Positions 53,402-63,600 of a DNA stretch of 64,000 nt are shown one piece after another. The number at the start of each line of letters is the position of its first letter. Position 1 is the first letter of the stretch. Source of the DNA: Bacteroidota bacterium (GTDB lineage Bacteria; Bacteroidota; Bacteroidia; Chitinophagales; Chitinophagaceae); the NCBI GenBank assembly GCA_023386555.1, contig JAEWJK010000012.1:62001-126000 (forward strand). The letters are read 5' to 3'. The translations under genes were made by a program, and so were the position numbers. The notes below the pieces were generated by a model. That model was not told where the DNA came from. It saw nothing but the letters and a program-made list of their open reading frames with translations, and searched no databases.

Positions 53402-56400
53402 TCATAGTTTCAAGAGTTTTATCACCTTCTTTTCTTTTCCTTGAATAGCCTCAAGATAGTAGGTGCCATTTGCAAAGTTCTCACCGAATTTAAAAATTGA
53501 TCCGACACCAATAGTTTCTTTTTGAATAGTTCGGCCATAAGCATCCATCATTCTAAGCGATATATTGTTTGATCTATCCGAACTTTGCACTTGTATAACA
53601 AAGTAATTAGAAGTTGGATTAGGGCTAACCTTAACATCGAAGTTTTCTTCTATAGCTATTGGTGCCTTTGCTGCCGTTCCACATAATTGATTACAACTTC
53701 CTAATACGTCTCCATGTTGTAAATGCGCTGCTACTGCATTAATACTTACTTCCAAGGTATGGGCATTAGCAGGATTGCCTGGTGGAATATGGCAGATGTA
53801 AACTTTCTTGTCATCTTTCTTACCATTCTTGCCAACAACTCTTACATCTTTAACACAGATATTAATTGACGCAACACTATTGCAACCAAATTTATTTTTA
53901 GCTGTTACTACGAAAACATAATTGCCAGCTGTTGCAGGTGTAAACGTTGGGCTTGCTGCTGTAGTGCTACTTAATCCAGTACCAATCCATGAATAAGTAT
54001 ATGGAGCTCCAGTTGAAGGTGCATTTACTTGTAACGTTGTTGATTGAGCTCCATAGCCAATGTACAGGTTGGTAGCATTGCCTCCAGTAAATGTATTATT
54101 GGTAGGCATTGATGTTATACTAATGCCAGGAACTTCTCCAATCACATTTACGGTTGTTGTACATGTTGAACTGAGGCCATTGTTATCGATAACAGTAAAT
54201 ACTACAGCATTGGCTCCAATATCATTACATCCAAATAATGTTTTGCTCAATGTCATAGAAGCAATACCTGCTGCAGCAATACTTCCATCGTTTATTTGCG
54301 ATGTAGAAAGAGTTGCCTGGCCATTCACTAAAAATAGTTCAACAGGTTTACATTTTGCAACAGGAGGCTCGTCGGCTACGTTTACTGTTATAGTTTGAGT
54401 TGCTGTATTGAAATTACCGGAAGCATCTGTAACAGTCCAGGTTACTATGGTTGTTCCTACTGGGAATTGAGCAGGAGCATTATTTGTAACAACCGCACCA
54501 GGTGCATTATCACCAAATACAGGAGTTCCTAATGTAACAGTTGCATGAGTTTGAGACACACCAACCGTTGTAGTAATATTTGCAGGAGGAGTAATTGTTG
54601 GTAATTCATTATCAACTACAATTACAGTTTGAGTTGCATTCGCAGAATTGCCAGCAGCATCTGTTGCAGTCCATGTAACAATAGTTGTCCCGATATTATA
54701 AGAAGCAGGAGCATTGTTGGATGCAACAGCACCAACATTATCTGAAACAGTTGCATTTCCTAATGCAACATTTATTGCAACAGCCTCACCTGGATTGGTA
54801 TTTACTGTAATATTTCCAGGAGCAGTGATGGTTGGTAATTGATCATCTTTTACAATCACTTTCTGTGTTGCAGTAACCATATTGCCAGCAGCATCTGTTG
54901 CAGTCCAGGTAACTAAAGTAGTTCCAATAGGATATTGAGTGAGGGCATTATTGGTAATGACAGCACCAACATTATCAATTGCTGTTGCAGTACCTAAGCT
55001 AACAGGTGAAGCATAGGAAACTCCAGTATTTGCACTAACAGTTACGTCTGCAGGAACAGAAATGGTTGGAGGCTGGTTATCTATCACCGTTATAAGTTGG
55101 GTTACACTTGCTGAATTTCCAAATGCATCTGAAATTGTCCAGGTTACAGTTGTTGTACCTAGTGTAAATTGGGCTGGTGCATTATTAGTGATCGTAATAC
55201 CAGAAATATTAACAGATAAATTTGGAGTACCCAGATTAACACCTGATGCGTAAGATTGATCTGTGTCTGTATCAACTAATACATCCGCTGGTGCAGTAAT
55301 TGTTGGCAATGATGTTTCTATTACAGTAACAATTTGTGTAGCTGTAGCTGTATTACCTGCAACGTCTGTAGCAGTCCAGGTTACTGTAGTATTGCCAATT
55401 GGAAATTGAAGCGGTGCATTATTAGTAACGGTAACACCGGCTACATTGTCATTAGCAATTGCAGTTCCTAAAATTACACCGGTTGCTGTGGTTTGTCCGG
55501 CAAACAAAGTTACACTTACATTGGCAGGTGCTGTGATAGATGGAGCTTCATTATCAACAACAGTTACGGTTTGTATACCTGTAACGATTTTAATTCCATC
55601 ATTAGCAATCCATGTTACTTCTGTAATACCAACAGGAAATTCTGTAGGTGCATCATTGGTAACAGTAATGTTGGTTGTAGGGCCGTTGAATGTCGGAGAA
55701 CCCAGATTTACTCCGGTAGCAAAATCTTTTGTTGCATCTGTATTTACCACCACATTCGCCGGTCCAGTCATAGTTTGCACTACAGAAAGTGTGGTCCCTA
55801 CTAAAACATTTGCTTCTGTTAATGTATTTCCGTTGGCAACAAGTGCATAGTTATAATTGCCCTGGCACAAACCTGTTGTAATAGCCTGGTTGTAAACTTT
55901 CCAATTCTTACTTGAATAACCTTTATCAATCCCGGTTTGTGTATTAAAGAAATTGATGAGGCCTAATTTATAGCTCAAGCCTGTTTCAGTAGTTGATAAT
56001 GAATATATTGGCTGATATTGAATATCATTTGCATTCCTCAGGTAGAATGTAACTGAAGCACCTTTCTTAACGATCTTAAATCCATACCATTGGTTTGCAG
56101 AAAGACTGCCTAAAACAATATTCCCTGCTTGTGAGGAATAAGCTAAAAGTTGACCTTTTTGATATGAAAAAGCAAAGGGCATTGAAGTATATGATGTTAA
56201 TGCTTGATTGATTGAGGCAAGCCCGAAATAAACTTCAGTGTTGTTTTTAAAGCTAAGTTCCATCTCGGCTATAATAATTCCGTTATCAGCGAAAGCATCA
56301 TTAGTTATTACTGAATTATCCCAGCCTGAATTATTAAAATTAGTACCGGAAAGTAATGCATCATTTTGGGTAAATGCACCATTTCTTCTGGTAAAACGAG

Positions 56401-58891
56401 TTGAATTAAATTGTGTTCCAGTGAAGCTTTCCTGGAAAACTTTAGAAACCAATTCAAAATTATTTGCAGGATTTGAAGTGACAGTTGCAGATCCATCACA
56501 AACATTCCAAACCGAGCTATTGTTGCCCTGTGCCGTTAAGGTAATAGAACCACTTACCGGAACATTAATACTTGCTATTGCATAACAACCTTTTGCATCG
56601 TATACTCTGTATGTGTACAAACCTGCAGCTAATCCTGTTGTTGAAGGGTTACAATCAACTATCCATCCATTTGTATTAAAACCCCCACTTGTGCCAAACA
56701 TTAATACACCAGCTTTGAATTCAGTTGTTGAGCCAGTATATGGCAAAGTGTAAATGAGATTATATGATCCGCTTCCGGCATTTCTCAAATAATAACGAAC
56801 CAAAGATTTTGTCTTTTCAATCTTCAGATCGTACCAGGTGTTAGAAGATATTAGTGAACCGATTAGATAATTATTACTTCCGGAACGGGCATACAGTTGA
56901 GAGCCATTGATATAATAACCTATCTGAACCTGTGCAGGGTCAATTAAATTAGCGTTACTTGTAAATCCAAAATAGGTATTTGAATTTGCATCAAAAGAAA
57001 AAGAACCGGTTAGGCTTAATTTTCCAGCATCTGTAAATGAAAGATGTGTTGCAATACTATTTTCCCATATTGATGAAGAAGTGCTATTGGAACGGATACT
57101 TCCTGAGTTCTGTATAAAGTCTCCATTTAATACTTTGAGAACAGCATTATTGATAACTGAACCAGAAAAATCCGGGGCAAGTACATAACTATAAGGAGAT
57201 AGTCCACCAATAGCCGTAAGACTAACTTCTCCGGTAGATGTATTTGCAATTGAACCACTAATCAAACTGGCATTCAGTGATACACTGTTATTCCCATTTG
57301 AACCTACATTGAAAACAGAAGTTGCGGTACATCCGTTAGCATCGGTAATGGTATAAGTATAAGTTCCAGGTGCAAGCTGAGTAACTTTCGGTGTAGATTG
57401 AATATTCCATCCTTTGGTATTATACCCTGCAGATGAAGAATAAAAGCTTGCAAAGTTTAAAGCAGCAGCTTTAAATTCAATATTGGTGGTTGGATAAGTG
57501 GTTGTATAAAGTAAATTATATGATCCTGTGTTGTAAGGTCGGCTATAAAACTTCACTAATGAGCCGACTTTTTCAATTTTAAAATCATACCATGTGTCGG
57601 GATTAATAGTTCCTACGGGGTGTAATCCTGCAATTTTATTATAGGCGTATAATAAAGATCCATTAGATACTCTAAACCCGGCTAACATTTTTGAGTAGTC
57701 GTTGATTACTCCTGTAGAGGTAAACCCAAAAATAACTTCTGCATTGGCATCAAACTTAAAACTTGCATCCATTACCAGGTAGCCACCATCACTGAAACTT
57801 TGTTTTGTAGCGATTGAGTTATCCCAGCTATTTAAAGTATTGTAATTAGTGCCTTGTCTCAGATCTGTGCCCTGTGAAAAATTACCATTTCTTAACTCAA
57901 AGATGTTTGTATTAATGCTACCACCCTGGAAAACGTGAGCAAAGCCATAAGAATAAGGTTCGGTACCTCCGGTTGGGGTAAGATTAATTCCACCATCTGA
58001 GGCAGCACCACAGCTTGCAGCACTTACAGTTCCATTTAATTGAAGGCTATTTGCACCTCCACCACCACCAATGGTAACATTGGCAGTAGCAAAACAACCT
58101 AAGGCATCGAAAACGGTATAGGTATAGGTGCCTGGACACAAATCTGTTGTTGGCGGATTGCCACCTACTCTCCAGTTTGTAGTACTAAATCCTCCGTATG
58201 AAGAAAAACTATTGCGATAAAGCGCCGCCAGTTTATAGTTTGGGTTCGAAAATGTTGCCGGCTTCGTAGAAATGAGCGTATAAGCAGAAACACCTGTATT
58301 GCGTATATAATAATTTACGGTATTACCAAGCTTTTCGATTTTAAAGTCATACCAGGTACTACTGGAATATGTTGAAACAGGGGAGGAACTTCCCTCGTGA
58401 AAAATAAAAAGAGTACCGTTACTAAAAAAGAAAGAATAAGCAAACTGATTTCTGTTGGAAATAGAGTCATCATTTAAGCTAAGCCCAAAGTAAGTGTAAG
58501 CATTATAATCAATAAAAAAGCTGGCCTCAAGTACCAGTTTTCCATTATCTGGAAATGCTTGTTTGGTTGCAATGCTGTTTGCATAACTCGAATTGATAGC
58601 AGCATTTGCCTGTGCAGTTAAACGGCCTGGTGTAATAATTGAAAAATTACCCTGGTAGGTATCAAATAAAGCAGCATCAATATTAGCTGTATTAAAAGAA
58701 TGGTCAAAGGCGTTGAAAGAATAAGGTGCGGTTCCACCAGAAGGAGTTAACAAAACGCTGCCATTACATGCATTATCGCAGCTGGCATTTATCGGTGTGG
58801 CAAGTAAGCTAACATTACAAGTTACTTGTGATATACCTTTTATCGAAATCAATAACAGGTAAAAAATAATTACTAATCCCCTTATTCTCAT
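53402..58891 (-). CDS. Giant secreted SprB/HYR-repeat protein with T9SS sorting domain
   Basis: An 1829-residue exported protein (signal: LVIIFYLLLISIKGISQ). Four units of ~250 residues begin at about 25, 290, 533 and 790; each opens with a SprB-type start (ATPINASCDNACNGSVLLTP) and closes with a PGTYTYTVFDALGCFATANV type strand, and between them holds a lectin/LamG-like insert marked by WYDFKIEKLG. From ~1043 to 1510 are six HYR repeats of ~80 residues (AGNTATATQIVTVIE type). Then come an Ig/PKD-like segment, a VYICHIPPGNPANAHTLEVS motif near 1703, and a T9SS type A domain. A role in adhesion or gliding is inferred from SprB-like units. Confidence 0.9.
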   Translation of the reverse strand: MRIRGLVIIFYLLLISIKGISQVTCNVSLLATPINASCDNACNGSVLLTPSGGTAPYSFNAFDHSFNTANIDAALFDTYQGNFSIITPGRLTAQANAAINSSYANSIATKQAFPDNGKLVLEASFFIDYNAYTYFGLSLNDDSISNRNQFAYSFFFSNGTLFIFHEGSSSPVSTYSSSTWYDFKIEKLGNTVNYYIRNTGVSAYTLISTKPATFSNPNYKLAALYRNSFSSYGGFSTTNWRVGGNPPTTDLCPGTYTYTVFDALGCFATANVTIGGGGGANSLQLNGTVSAASCGAASDGGINLTPTGGTEPYSYGFAHVFQGGSINTNIFELRNGNFSQGTDLRQGTNYNTLNSWDNSIATKQSFSDGGYLVMDASFKFDANAEVIFGFTSTGVINDYSKMLAGFRVSNGSLLYAYNKIAGLHPVGTINPDTWYDFKIEKVGSLVKFYSRPYNTGSYNLLYTTTYPTTNIEFKAAALNFASFYSSSAGYNTKGWNIQSTPKVTQLAPGTYTYTITDANGCTATSVFNVGSNGNNSVSLNASLISGSIANTSTGEVSLTAIGGLSPYSYVLAPDFSGSVINNAVLKVLNGDFIQNSGSIRSNSTSSSIWENSIATHLSFTDAGKLSLTGSFSFDANSNTYFGFTSNANLIDPAQVQIGYYINGSQLYARSGSNNYLIGSLISSNTWYDLKIEKTKSLVRYYLRNAGSGSYNLIYTLPYTGSTTEFKAGVLMFGTSGGFNTNGWIVDCNPSTTGLAAGLYTYRVYDAKGCYAIASINVPVSGSITLTAQGNNSSVWNVCDGSATVTSNPANNFELVSKVFQESFTGTQFNSTRFTRRNGAFTQNDALLSGTNFNNSGWDNSVITNDAFADNGIIIAEMELSFKNNTEVYFGLASINQALTSYTSMPFAFSYQKGQLLAYSSQAGNIVLGSLSANQWYGFKIVKKGASVTFYLRNANDIQYQPIYSLSTTETGLSYKLGLINFFNTQTGIDKGYSSKNWKVYNQAITTGLCQGNYNYALVANGNTLTEANVLVGTTLSVVQTMTGPANVVVNTDATKDFATGVNLGSPTFNGPTTNITVTNDAPTEFPVGITEVTWIANDGIKIVTGIQTVTVVDNEAPSITAPANVSVTLFAGQTTATGVILGTAIANDNVAGVTVTNNAPLQFPIGNTTVTWTATDVAGNTATATQIVTVIETSLPTITAPADVLVDTDTDQSYASGVNLGTPNLSVNISGITITNNAPAQFTLGTTTVTWTISDAFGNSASVTQLITVIDNQPPTISVPADVTVSANTGVSYASPVSLGTATAIDNVGAVITNNALTQYPIGTTLVTWTATDAAGNMVTATQKVIVKDDQLPTITAPGNITVNTNPGEAVAINVALGNATVSDNVGAVASNNAPASYNIGTTIVTWTATDAAGNSANATQTVIVVDNELPTITPPANITTTVGVSQTHATVTLGTPVFGDNAPGAVVTNNAPAQFPVGTTIVTWTVTDASGNFNTATQTITVNVADEPPVAKCKPVELFLVNGQATLSTSQINDGSIAAAGIASMTLSKTLFGCNDIGANAVVFTVIDNNGLSSTCTTTVNVIGEVPGISITSMPTNNTFTGGNATNLYIGYGAQSTTLQVNAPSTGAPYTYSWIGTGLSSTTAASPTFTPATAGNYVFVVTAKNKFGCNSVASINICVKDVRVVGKNGKKDDKKVYICHIPPGNPANAHTLEVSINAVAAHLQHGDVLGSCNQLCGTAAKAPIAIEENFDVKVSPNPTSNYFVIQVQSSDRSNNISLRMMDAYGRTIQKETIGVGSIFKFGENFANGTYYLEAIQGKEKKVIKLLKL

Positions 58892-59027
58892 ATACAGGTT
58901 TTATAAACATTGCAAAAATGTCTATATTATACACTGGAATATGTAATACAATCGTCAAAAGATAAAATGAACTATGCATAAAGCATAACGAGTTTATATG
59001 GAAAAAGTACTATCAATTTTATGTTCT

Positions 59028-59312
59028 TTATACCATTTTCCTTGATGATAAGGTTGTTGGTGCTGTATTATTGTTATACTGGCTACTTCGTTTTCGTCTT
59101 CTGGCTCGAATTAAAAGATATAATCCATAAGCTATAGCTACACCGATCATAAATGATTGGTAATAGTTTATTGGTGCATTATTCTTAACTGGAACATGGT
59201 TCGCTCCATCGTGTGCAAGACAGTTTAAAGTATTTGCTACCCCAATTAGAAGAAAGCCCACCTTTTTATAGAGCATTATTTTGCTCGTAAGCGCTGATTT
59301 GGCATTCATCAC
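59028..59312 (-). CDS. Tiny membrane protein 5: signal peptide, short spacer, one helix, basic tail
   Basis: Up to 94 residues. If started at the second ATG (59276) the N-terminus is a normal signal (MLYKKVGFLLIGVANTLNCL). A short polar spacer leads to NAPINYYQSFMIGVAIAYGLYLLI then RARRRKRSSQ. Shares P-x-N/D, AIAYGLY and a basic stretch with its neighbours. Unrecognised as a named family; see findings. Confidence 0.6.
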   Translation of the reverse strand: MMNAKSALTSKIMLYKKVGFLLIGVANTLNCLAHDGANHVPVKNNAPINYYQSFMIGVAIAYGLYLLIRARRRKRSSQYNNNTAPTTLSSRKMV

Positions 59313-59338
59313 TAATGTTTTAGAGTTTTTCTATAGGC

Positions 59339-59485
59339 TTAAGCAACTTTCCTAAGTTTGTTCACACTTCTTCTTCTTGAGTAACCGTAATACTTCATCA
59401 TGCGTTTACGTTGCCTGACCTGAATAATTAAATAGCCGAAATAGATCACTATCAAAATGGCGATAAATACTAAATATTGAGTCAT
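59339..59485 (-). CDS. Tiny membrane protein 4: one helix and basic tail
   Basis: A 48-residue ORF, MTQYLVFIAILIVIYFGYLI then QVRQRKRMMKYYGYSRRRS. It has the helix and basic tail of its neighbours but no separate signal peptide. Too short for usual ORF thresholds; supported by its position in the row and by its start and stop spacing (27 bp to the next gene, 38 bp to the previous). Confidence 0.5.
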   Translation of the reverse strand: MTQYLVFIAILIVIYFGYLIIQVRQRKRMMKYYGYSRRRSVNKLRKVA

Positions 59486-59522
59486 TGTTTATGGTTTTAA
59501 TTGTTATTGTTTGTGTATTAAA

Positions 59523-59795
59523 TTAAGTCAACTTACACCGCCTTTTTTTGCTTTTTTGGTGGTGTTTCCAGAATATATAAAGTCCATACCCTATTGCAAA
59601 TGCAAGCATGATCCACTGGTATGTATCCAATGGAACATCGTTTTCCGGCGGAGGTTCAAAACCTCCAGGTCCACTATCATCATCAAATGGGTCATCATCA
59701 AACGGGTCTTGTGCAAGTACCTGCATAACAAATGCAAGGCACATAAAGGCCAGTAAGAAAATTTTGATCTTATATTTCTGGAAGAATAATCGCAT
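59523..59795 (-). CDS. Tiny membrane protein 3: signal, acidic-proline spacer, one helix, basic tail
   Basis: A 90-residue protein: signal KIFLLAFMCLAFVMQVLAQ, an acidic repeat (DPFDDDPFDDDSGPGG), then EPPPENDVPLDTYQWIMLAF and AIGYGLYIFWKHHQKSKKRR. The VPLD-helix-basic order resembles the PID-CTERM type sorting signals of Bacteroidota (family name recalled, not searched). Confidence 0.65.
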   Translation of the reverse strand: MRLFFQKYKIKIFLLAFMCLAFVMQVLAQDPFDDDPFDDDSGPGGFEPPPENDVPLDTYQWIMLAFAIGYGLYIFWKHHQKSKKRRCKLT

Positions 59796-59813
59796 TTACA
59801 AATAGCCTGGGGA

Positions 59814-60044
59814 TTATATCTTACCCATGAAGCGGTTTACTTCTTTTTTTCTTTTTACATACAGCACAACATATAATGCATAAACTCCAGCAAGGGCAAT
59901 CATCATAAGTTTGTAGCTAGATGTTTGAGTTGCATAATCTTGATCTATTACTACGGCAGCGGATATTTTTTGTGCACTTGCTTCTGTAGCAAAAAAGATG
60001 AAAGCTGCAGCTGTTAATACCATTGTTTTAATTGTTGTTTTCAT
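59814..60044 (-). CDS. Tiny membrane protein 2: signal, short spacer, one helix, basic tail
   Basis: A 76-residue protein: signal TMVLTAAAFIFFATEASAQ, ~20 residues of spacer, then SYKLMMIALAGVYALYVVLY and VKRKKEVNRF. Same arrangement as its neighbours. Confidence 0.65.
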   Translation of the reverse strand: MKTTIKTMVLTAAAFIFFATEASAQKISAAVVIDQDYATQTSSYKLMMIALAGVYALYVVLYVKRKKEVNRFMGKI

Positions 60045-60061
60045 GATCCTGGCTTTAATGG

Positions 60062-60253
60062 TTATAGTTTATTGAAGTTTTTACGTTTCATTCTTATTAG
60101 TAGAAACAGAAAATACAAGGCTCCGATTGCAAGCATTAAACACAAATAGCCCGTTACGGGCACTTCGATTTCCCTGCCATTATGATTGGCAAAAACCCTC
60201 GATAAAGACAATACAATAGCCATCAGCATTGTCGCTGTTATTTTTTTTGCCAT
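60062..60253 (-). CDS. Tiny membrane protein 1: signal, short spacer, one helix, basic tail
   Basis: A 63-residue protein: signal ATMLMAIVLSLSRVFA, spacer NHNGREIEVPVTG, then YLCLMLAIGALYFLFLLI and RMKRKNFNKL. It would be the first gene of the row in transcription order, with 17 bp to the next. Confidence 0.65.
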   Translation of the reverse strand: MAKKITATMLMAIVLSLSRVFANHNGREIEVPVTGYLCLMLAIGALYFLFLLIRMKRKNFNKL

Positions 60254-60663
60254 AGTTTGATTTTCGGATGGATTATTACTGAGAGACTGCCTTTAAATAA
60301 TAACAAAAAGAGTAAGGAAGTTTTGTTATTACATAGCGGCTCATAACAGTTGCTTTATTTCAAGAACAAAATTCCTCAAACTTTTCCTTAAGTAGTATAA
60401 TAAAATCATCACAAAATACAACAAATGCCTCTTTTTGTTTTTAGCAAGCATAAATGTTATGATTATTGCGGTGACTTTTTATACCCTTTAATAAAGCACT
60501 GGAAAAAGAACATTAAATCTGCTGAAAATAATTATGTTGGTGTGCTTATTATGTTATAGTACTTGAGGATTACTGGCGACGGGTTTTTCCTCGTAGGATT
60601 ACGAGATAAGTAACTTAACAAAAAACGGTGCAGTTTGCACCGTTTAAACTTTATAAGTTATTA
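60254..60663. other. 410-bp intergenic region upstream of the tiny-gene row
   Basis: Contains the terminator of the right-hand giant (60618-60645) and an inverted repeat, AATAACAAAA at 60299-60308 with TTTTGTTATT at 60321-60330, ahead of the first tiny gene. No convincing gene; a 44-codon plus-strand frame at 60425 lacks protein-like features. A leader or promoter for the row is expected here, but no clear TTTG/TAnnTTTG pair was seen. Confidence 0.4.
60618..60645 (-). terminator. Terminator of the right-hand T9SS giant
   Basis: On the minus strand: a perfect 10-bp stem AAACGGTGCA / TGCACCGTTT (loop AAC) followed by a T-rich tail (TTG after the stem's T run). Confidence 0.85.
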
Positions 60664-63600
60664 CTACTGTTTAATAAACTTTTCCAGATAAACTTTTCCA
60701 TCACGGCTTGTTATTGATAAAAAGTATATGCCTTGTGCAAGTTTTGATACATCAAGGTTCTTTATACCATTGCCACCACTTAAAGACTGCTGTAATACAG
60801 TTTTGCCTTCCATATTTCTTACAACTGCAATTGCTCCACCCATCAGATCATTATTACTAGATATAATAGATAAATTATCTTTTGCAGGGTTTGGATAAAG
60901 TGTAAATGGTGATTTGCTAAATGATCCGTTCAATTTAACTATAGCGCTAAACTTGCTGGCACTAGCTTCTATGCTCTTTATTCTATAATAAACAGTGTTA
61001 TTGGTTGTTCTGGTATCTAAATAATTATAATCAACTGATGCTGTACTATTACCTTTTGATACAACTTCTCCTATTGCCATAAAATCACGGCCATTTTCAC
61101 TTCGCTCAACAATATATTTGATTACATCCTGTTCAAATGCTAATCTCCAGGAAACATCTACACCCTGTTCTTTTTTTATTGCGGTTATATTTAAGAAAGA
61201 GAGCGGCATAACACTGCTCAGAGATCTAAACACTAACTTAAAACGATTGCCACCTTGTGATGCAGAACTTGATGTAATCTCAAAATCATAAAAAGGTGTT
61301 GTTCTCACATTAGTCTGAGTACCCAGAAACATATCTAACAAAATAATCTCTGCAGCCTCTGTAAAATTCGCAAATTCAGTAAAGGTTAGTTTGCAACTAC
61401 CCTGTGATGAACTAACAATTCGTAACCCAACGGTATCGTTTGTGAAATTTATAGGTCTAGTTTGTATCGCAAGGCTTCTCGTTCCTTTTAAACCTGCAAT
61501 AAAATTACCACCGTTGAACGTAGATGCATCCCATACCGGACTTTCAGCAGTAGTAACTGTCGGATCGTTGGAAAACCTAATGATAATATTATCGATGAAG
61601 GCATTATTTGCCTTAAAAAAGTTAACTCTTATTCTACTATTTTTATTCAAACTGGAGGTTCTGAATAGTCCAGCTTGTGGCTGCCCGGTTTTCTGATTCT
61701 CTCTGAAGGTAACTGTAGCATCTCCGGCACCGGTTTTTTCTACAAAGAATGCCTGCCCTGAAGCAATAAGGTCACCATTATAATCATCCGGGTCGCTTCC
61801 TGAATGATACCCTCCGGTAACATCACCAAGACTATAAGTAAGATAGGTAGTAATATTTCCATCAGGCCCGTTAGGATCAAATGTCCAATATTTAGGAGGT
61901 ATTACTGAGTTGTTCTGTCCTTGAAAAATGGTAAAGTCGAGTTCACAGGCATAAGGATTACCCAATAAGGTATAACCCATAGGGATTGGAGCGGTAGTAC
62001 TCGTACTACCTGAAACGGTAACATTTAGCGAATCACCGCTAACTGGACCTGACACATTCAGTATAGCTTCTGAAGGTGAAGGAGGTGTATTCGTTTGTAA
62101 ATAAGTAGAGCAATTGGCATCATTCAAACCTCGAGGCCCTCTAAACAAAACCCTGTAGCCTTTACCTCTTTCAACTGCAGTATTTGAATTTAGTATTTCT
62201 ACCCAGCGTGTTGGCAAATACTGATCATAAGAATACATAGTTACCGCATTGTAAATGGTGGCATCCATTCCATTATTGTTATATTTGTCATTTACACCTC
62301 CATTACCTGTACCAGCAGCACATGGGGTACCACCAGTTCCTGGAGCAGTAATAAAAATATCATCTTGCCATGCTTCTCTTACAGTTTGTCCGGCAACTGG
62401 GCTTGCAATAAAGATATAGCGTCTGCTGTTTTTATCTTTTACATATCGTTCTACTACTACATTTCCGTTGAAGGTAAAGTTGGTTGGCGTAATTTGCAAT
62501 ATTCTACCACTGCCTGCTGCGTCAGAGGCAATCGTTAAATTACCTCCTGCATTTACTGAACCTTTTAGTGGAGTAAGATTTCCCCTTACTTTTAGTGTAT
62601 TACCAACAGTTACAGCTACTGCTATGTCAGCAGGATTTCCGATCCTACCCAATGTAAGATCATTAACATAATTGGTAAAAGGACCTGTTTGATCAAAATA
62701 AATGGTTACCGAGCCAGGATAAGGATGTAACAGCGTAAGATTGGCAAGCTTATCTCCTTTCAGGCAATTAGTAGAATCCATGCTAACTGATCCTGCAATA
62801 ATAAGGACCTTACTAGGTGCCATACCTAATTTCCCAGACGTGATAGTAAGGCTTCCCGATATTTCCTGGTCCGTAGCAAGGTTTAAAATAACACCACCGT
62901 TTAATGTGAGATTTTTAATAGGTTGTCCTCCGAATAATGGATTGGATGCAACAAGGTTAATGGTTCCGTTAACATTAAAAACCACAGAGCCATCAAATAC
63001 ATCAAGAGAACCAGATGAAACGGTTATGTTCGTTGTTTCAATCGTAAATGTGTATATATCGGTCTCTATAGAGCCACTGCTTAATGTTAACGCAGTTTGC
63101 ACAGTAATATCGCTGGTAAGAACAGAAACACCGGAAGCTGTATAGAGGAATGCAGCGTACGTACCGCCAATAACGTCTGGCCCCGAACCATAATATTCAA
63201 CTGTTCCACCCCAGGTGATACCTGAAGGAAGTGCTGAAGAAGAACGTGCAGTTCGTATAGTTCCTTCATTCCCTGTTCCGGAAGAAAAACCGGAAAGCTG
63301 GTTACTACCCATGTTAAGGATTACTCCTGAAGCCACGGTTAAGGTATTGGTTACCACAATAGCTCCGGCAGCGGTTTTGGTTCCACTGTTTGTAAAACTT
63401 GCATTATAGTATGATGTTCCAGGAATTGACTGAGCGGTTCCTGCAAAGTTTACGGTACTGGTTTGTGGAGTAAATGTTATTGCTACTGCCACAGGAGTAG
63501 CATTCGTTAAGTTTAATACACTAGAACCTCCCTGTAAAGTACCTCCGGCTCCTGTGAATTGACCGGAAAAGGTATGGTTTAAGCCTGTGCCTAAATTGAT

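Noticed and set aside
55446..55850. Plus-strand ORF of 134 codons within the HYR repeats
   Set aside because: Shadow of repeated Thr/Val codons in the giant gene; it repeats with the HYR period.
60425..60559. 44-codon plus-strand ORF
   Set aside because: No signal, domain or coding bias; it lies in an AT-rich gap and opposes the likely leader of the tiny-gene row.
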